A stretch of 32,812 nucleotides of DNA from Actinomycetales bacterium (GTDB taxonomy: Bacteria > Actinomycetota > Actinomycetes > Actinomycetales > Cellulomonadaceae): NCBI GenBank assembly GCA_012514545.1, contig JAAZAC010000289.1, positions 1 through 32,812 of the forward strand. Direction: 5' to 3'. The notes beneath the pieces are model-generated. The model saw only the letters and a list, made by a program, of their open reading frames with translations. It did not search any database and was not told where the DNA came from. Positions within the stretch are counted from its first letter, which is position 1; each line of letters opens with the position of its first letter. Shown one piece after another: positions 29,237-32,812 of this stretch. The translations under genes and the position numbers were made by a program.

Positions 29237-30483
29237 CCGCCGTCCAGGGCTGGGCGGGCGCCGAGCTCGCCGGGTCGAGCGCCGAGTGGACGGCGCGGTA
29301 CGCGCGCGCCGTCATGAACACGTTCGGGACGCCGAAGGCGGTCCTCGTCCGCGGCGAGGGCGCGTACGTGTGGGACGCGGACGGCCGGCGCTACCTCGAC
29401 CTGCTCGGCGGCATCGCCGTCAACGTGCTCGGGCACGCGCACCCCACGCTCACCGCGGCCGTCAGCGCGCAGCTCGGCACGCTCGGCCAGGTCTCGAACT
29501 TCTTCGCCAGCCCCGCCCAGGTGGCCCTGGCCGAGCGGCTCGTCGCGCTCGCGGGCGGCGGGCCGGCGGCGCGGGTCTTCTTCGCCAACTCCGGCACCGA
29601 GGCGAACGAGGCGGCGTTCAAGATGGCCCGCCGCACCGGGCGCACGCGGATGCTCGCCCTCGAGGGCGCGTTCCACGGCCGCACCATGGGCGCGCTGGCC
29701 CTCACGCACAAGCCCGCCTACCGGGAGCCGTTCGAGCCCCTGCCCGGGGACGTCGAGTTCCTCCCCTTCGGTGACACCGCCGCGCTCGAGGCCGCCATGG
29801 CCGACGACGTCGCCGCCCTCGTCCTCGAGGTCGTCCAGGGCGAGGCGGGCGTGCGGCGGCTGCCGCCCGGCTACCTCGCGCTCGCGCGGCGGCTCGCCGA
29901 CGAGGCGGGCGCGCTGCTCGTCGTCGACGAGGTGCAGACGGGCGTGGGCCGCACGGGCCACTGGTTCGCCTACCAGGACCCGGAGCTCGGCGGGGGCGTC
30001 CTGCCCGACGTCGTGACCCTCGCCAAGGGCCTCGGCGGCGGCATCCCCGTGGGCGCCGTCGTCGCGCTGTCCGAGCGCGCGGCCGGTCTCCTGGGCCCAG
30101 GCCAGCACGGCACGACGTTCGGCGGCAACCCCGTCGCCACCGCGGCCGCGCTGACCACGCTCGGCGTCATCGAGCGCGACGGCCTCCTCGCCCACGTGCG
30201 CGACGTCGGCGCCCGCCTGGCCGCCGCCCTGGCCGAGGTGCCGCTCGTCAGCGAGGTGCGCGCCGCCGGGCTGCTCGTCGCGGCCGAGCTGCGCGCGCCG
30301 GTCGCCGCGGAGGTCGCCGACCAGGCCCTCGCGGCCGGGTTCATCGTCAACCCCGTCACCCCGACGGCGCTGCGCCTCGCGCCGCCGCTCGTCGTGACCT
30401 GGGAGCAGCTGGCCACGTTCGTCGAGTTCCTCGCCGGCCGGCCCACCACCACCGAGCCCGTCCCCACCGAGGAGGCCCGCTGA
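29233..30483 (+). CDS. argD: acetylornithine aminotransferase
   Basis: This PLP class III aminotransferase converts N-acetylglutamate semialdehyde to N-acetylornithine. It has 416 residues. The glycine-rich cofactor loop (FFANSGTEANEAAFKMAR), the GAFHGRTMGALALT segment, VVDEVQTGVGRTG with the PLP-N1 aspartate and the Schiff-base lysine Lys265 in TLAKGLGGGIPVGA are all intact. In some bacteria the same enzyme also serves lysine synthesis. It is in the middle of the arg operon; the TGA stop shares one base with the argF ATG. Confidence 0.97.
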   Translation: MTAVQGWAGAELAGSSAEWTARYARAVMNTFGTPKAVLVRGEGAYVWDADGRRYLDLLGGIAVNVLGHAHPTLTAAVSAQLGTLGQVSNFFASPAQVALAERLVALAGGGPAARVFFANSGTEANEAAFKMARRTGRTRMLALEGAFHGRTMGALALTHKPAYREPFEPLPGDVEFLPFGDTAALEAAMADDVAALVLEVVQGEAGVRRLPPGYLALARRLADEAGALLVVDEVQTGVGRTGHWFAYQDPELGGGVLPDVVTLAKGLGGGIPVGAVVALSERAAGLLGPGQHGTTFGGNPVATAAALTTLGVIERDGLLAHVRDVGARLAAALAEVPLVSEVRAAGLLVAAELRAPVAAEVADQALAAGFIVNPVTPTALRLAPPLVVTWEQLATFVEFLAGRPTTTEPVPTEEAR

Positions 30484-31424
30484 TGCGCCACTTCCTGCGC
30501 GACGACGACCTGAGCCCCGACGAGCAGCGCGAGGTGCTCGAGCTGGCGGCCCGGCTCAAGGCCGACCGGTACGCCGAGCGCCCGCTCGCCGGGCCGCGCG
30601 CGGTGGCGATCCTGCTCGACAAGCCGACGCTGCGCACCCAGCTCTCCTTCGCCGTCGGCGTGAGCGAGCTCGGCGGCTACCCGATGCTCGTCGACGGCCG
30701 GCTCGCCCAGATCGGCGTGCGCGAGACGGTCGCGGACACCGCGCGGGTGCTCGGCCGCCAGGTCGCCGCCGTCGTGTGGCGCACGTTCGACCAGTCGCGG
30801 ATCGAGGAGATGGCCGCCCACGCGGGCGTCCCCGTCGTCAACGCGCTCACCGACCAGTTCCACCCGTGCCAGGTTCTCGCCGACCTCCTCACGCTCGCCG
30901 AGCACCGCGGCGGGCCCGCGGGCGTGGCCGGCCTGCCCGGGCGCACGCTCGCCTACCTCGGCGACGGCGCGAACAACATGGCGCACTCCTACCTGCTCGG
31001 CGGCGCGACGGCGGGGCTCCACGTGCGCGTCGGCACCCCGGCGGAGCGCTCGCCCCGGCCGGAGATCGTCGCCCGCGCGGAGGAGATCGCCGCGCTGACG
31101 GGCGGGTCCGTCGTCGTGACGTCGTCGGTGCAGGAGGCCGTCGCGGGCGCGGACGCGGTGGCGACCGACACGTGGGTCTCCATGGGCGACGCGACGGCGG
31201 CGGAGGAGGCGGCCGCGCTGTTCGCGCCGTACCGGCTCGACGCGCGGGTGCTGGCGCTCGCGGCGCCGGGGGCCGTCGTCCTGCACTGCCTGCCCGCCTA
31301 CCGCGGGAACGAGGTGACGGCCGACGTCCTCGACGGGCCGCAGTCCGTCGTCTTCGACGAGGCCGAGAACCGGCTGCACGCGCAGAAGGCGCTGCTCGTC
31401 TGGCTCCTGGGGCGGCTGTCGTGA
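30483..31424 (+). CDS. argF: ornithine carbamoyltransferase with variant carbamoyl-phosphate loop
   Basis: This enzyme makes citrulline from ornithine and carbamoyl phosphate. It has 313 residues. The N-terminus MRHFLRDDDLSPDEQREVLELA, the FHPCQVLADLLT motif, YLGDGANNMAHS, the ornithine-loop DTWVSMGD and the catalytic LHCLPAYRGNE are all as expected. However, the usual STRTR carbamoyl-phosphate motif is replaced by TLRTQ at residues 49-53 (within KPTLRTQLSF). The first Arg and the second Thr are kept. Position in a complete arg operon and the intact ornithine side argue that it is a working ornithine enzyme. It shares one base with argD and overlaps argR by 4 bp. Confidence 0.95.
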   Translation: MRHFLRDDDLSPDEQREVLELAARLKADRYAERPLAGPRAVAILLDKPTLRTQLSFAVGVSELGGYPMLVDGRLAQIGVRETVADTARVLGRQVAAVVWRTFDQSRIEEMAAHAGVPVVNALTDQFHPCQVLADLLTLAEHRGGPAGVAGLPGRTLAYLGDGANNMAHSYLLGGATAGLHVRVGTPAERSPRPEIVARAEEIAALTGGSVVVTSSVQEAVAGADAVATDTWVSMGDATAAEEAAALFAPYRLDARVLALAAPGAVVLHCLPAYRGNEVTADVLDGPQSVVFDEAENRLHAQKALLVWLLGRLS

Positions 31425-31999
31425 GCGGCACCGGACAGGACCGGCAGGGCCGGACGACGACGGCGCCCGCGACGGGCGTGCCGCCGACGAAGGCCGCCCG
31501 CCACGCGGCCATCGCGCGCGTGCTCGCCCGCGAGCCGGTGCGCTCCCAGGGCGAGCTCGCCGCGGCGCTCGCGGCCGAGGGCCTCCAGGTGACGCAGGCG
31601 ACCCTCTCGCGCGACCTCGTCGAGCTCCGGGCGGTCCGCATCCGGGCCGCGGACGGCACGCTCGCGTACGCGCTGCCCGGCGAGGGCGGCGACCGCACCC
31701 CCCAGATCGAGGACGTCGAGCAGCTCGCGGCGCGGCTCGCGCGCCTGTGCGCGGAGCTGCTCGTCACGGCGGAGGCGTCCGCGAACCTCGTGGTGCTGCG
31801 CACGCCGCCGGGGGCCGCGCAATTCCTCGCCTCCGCCATCGACCACTCGGTCATGCCCGGCGTGCTCGGCACGATCGCCGGGGACGACACGGTCCTGGTG
31901 ATCAGCAGTGAGCCGGACGGCGGGCAGGCCGTCGCCCAGCGCTTCCTCGACCTCGCGGCCGGCCGCGAGGACCCCCGCGACCAGAAGGACGAGACGTGA
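31421..31999 (+). CDS. argR: arginine repressor
   Basis: This hexameric arginine-sensing repressor has 192 residues, longer than the typical 150-170. An extra N-terminal tail of about 30 residues (SGTGQDRQGRTTTAPATG) precedes the winged helix (KAARHAAIARVLAREPVRSQGELAAALAAEGLQVTQATLSRDLVEL). The C-terminal part has the arginine-binding and oligomer motifs (LVVLRTPPGAAQFLASAIDH, VLGTIAGDDTVLVI). Because it lies in the operon that it presumably represses, it would be self-regulated from the palindrome at 26008-26035. The GTG overlaps argF by 4 bp, and the TGA overlaps the argG GTG. Confidence 0.97.
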   Translation: MSGTGQDRQGRTTTAPATGVPPTKAARHAAIARVLAREPVRSQGELAAALAAEGLQVTQATLSRDLVELRAVRIRAADGTLAYALPGEGGDRTPQIEDVEQLAARLARLCAELLVTAEASANLVVLRTPPGAAQFLASAIDHSVMPGVLGTIAGDDTVLVISSEPDGGQAVAQRFLDLAAGREDPRDQKDET

Positions 32000-32812
32000 G
32001 CAAGGTTCTGACGGAGCTACCGGTCGGCGAGCGGGTGGGCATCGCCTTCTCGGGCGGGCTCGACACCTCGGTCGCCGTGGCCTGGATGCGCCACCGCGGC
32101 GCGATCCCGTGCGCGTACACGGCCGACCTCGGCCAGTACGACGAGCCGGAGATCGACAAGGTCCCCGACCGCGCGCTGCTCTACGGGGCGGAGATCTCCC
32201 GGATGGTCGACTGCCGGGCCCCGCTCGTGGAGGAGGGCCTCGCCGCGCTCGCGTGCGGCGCGTTCCACATCCGCAGCGCCGGCCGCGTGTACTTCAACAC
32301 CACGCCCCTCGGCCGCGCCGTCGCGGGCACGCTGCTCGTGCGCGCGATGCAGGCCGACGGCGTCGAGATCTGGGGCGACGGGTCGACCTTCAAGGGCAAC
32401 GACATCGAGCGCTTCTACCGCTACGGCCTCCTCGCGAACCCGAACCTGCGGATCTACAAGCCGTGGCTCGACAAGGCGTTCGTGGCCGAGCTCGGCGGGC
32501 GCGCCGAGATGAGCGCGTTCCTCACCGAGCACGACCTGCCCTACCGGGACGCGCCGGAGAAGGCCTACTCGACGGACGCGAACATCTGGGGCGCCACGCA
32601 CGAGGCGAAGACCCTCGAGCACCTCGACGTCTCGCTCGAGACGGTCGAGCCGATCATGGGCGTGAAGTTCTGGGACCCGAGCGTCGCCATCGAGCCGGAG
32701 GACGTGACCGTCGCGTTCGAGGCGGGCCGTCCCGTGGCGATCAACGGCCGGCGCTACGACGACCCGGTCGAGCTCGTGCACGAGGCCAACACCATCGGCG
32801 GCCGGCACGGCC
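31996..32812 (+). CDS. argG: argininosuccinate synthase, long (E. coli-like) class, 3' truncated by window
   Basis: This enzyme joins citrulline and aspartate using ATP. The frame is open to the window end after 272 codons. The PP-loop is AFSGGLDTS (17-25). GQYDEPEIDKVPDRALLYGAE, FNTTPLGRAVAGTLL, WGDGSTFKGNDIERFYRYGLL and EKAYSTDANIWGATHEAKTLEHL all resemble the longer E. coli ArgG class (about 447 residues) more than the shorter class of about 400 residues known from mycobacteria. The GTG overlaps the argR stop by 4 bp, so it belongs to the same transcript. The C-terminal half is outside the window. Confidence 0.96.
   Translation, partial: MSKVLTELPVGERVGIAFSGGLDTSVAVAWMRHRGAIPCAYTADLGQYDEPEIDKVPDRALLYGAEISRMVDCRAPLVEEGLAALACGAFHIRSAGRVYFNTTPLGRAVAGTLLVRAMQADGVEIWGDGSTFKGNDIERFYRYGLLANPNLRIYKPWLDKAFVAELGGRAEMSAFLTEHDLPYRDAPEKAYSTDANIWGATHEAKTLEHLDVSLETVEPIMGVKFWDPSVAIEPEDVTVAFEAGRPVAINGRRYDDPVELVHEANTIGGRHG

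Noticed and set aside
1..32812. tRNA, rRNA, insertion sequences, integrases or prophage genes.
   Set aside because: No transposase or integrase motif, terminal inverted repeat with target duplication, cloverleaf or rRNA-like stretch was recognised by eye. Small or divergent RNAs could be missed without a covariance search.

Overview
This window (about three quarters G+C by eye, GTG starts almost as common as ATG, G/C-ending codons nearly everywhere) is a chromosomal housekeeping segment of a high-GC actinobacterium. Gene content and order suggest Micrococcales, near Cellulomonadaceae/Promicromonosporaceae; that placement is inference. I see no rRNA, tRNA, CRISPR array, insertion sequence or prophage gene.

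Layout. 1-1778: the 3' end of dnaE and a coupled PPOX-family flavoprotein gene. 1853-9275: a histidine cluster (hisD, hisC, hisB, a small unknown gene, hisH, priA/hisA, an SseB-family gene), with a lipoprotein alpha/beta-hydrolase and a membrane-GNAT-like gene between hisD and hisC. 9256-11932, minus strand: a GerW/YtfJ-like membrane protein, a trypsin-like lipoprotein protease, a membrane-anchored coiled-coil protein and a DUF1844 protein. 11973-14758: infC-rpmI-rplT behind a long leader with a terminator-like hairpin, then a SpoU rRNA methyltransferase. 14794-15096, minus: a PspC-domain protein. 15285-19714: thpR, then pheS-pheT behind a possible leader-peptide region. 19815-20801, minus: a quinone oxidoreductase. 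20919-25954: an iron-siderophore uptake locus (siderophore-interacting reductase, two FecCD permeases, ATPase, binding lipoprotein) with two DtxR/IdeR-type iron boxes. 26041-32812: argC-J-B-D-F-R-G, tightly overlapped, behind a palindromic promoter/operator.

How the genes work together. The his cluster supplies most of the histidine pathway, and its PriA-type isomerase probably also serves tryptophan synthesis. The arg operon runs from N-acetylglutamyl-phosphate reduction to argininosuccinate; ArgJ recycles the acetyl group, and ArgR, encoded within the operon, probably acts on the operator in front of argC. The iron locus is a compact import-and-reduce unit under iron repression. infC-rpmI-rplT and pheST are translation operons, each with a leader that looks regulatory.

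The strongest non-gene signal is a recurring arrangement: a -10-like hexamer ([TC]ANNNT) followed by 6-8 bases and then directly by a GTG or ATG start, on both strands. It implies that many genes here are read from leaderless mRNAs, and it fixes several starts. Other points of note are an ATC start for infC, a repetitive Ala/Lys/Pro tail on IF-3, an altered carbamoyl-phosphate loop in ArgF, and the uncharacterised minus-strand envelope cluster. I found no clear new defence or mobile system.
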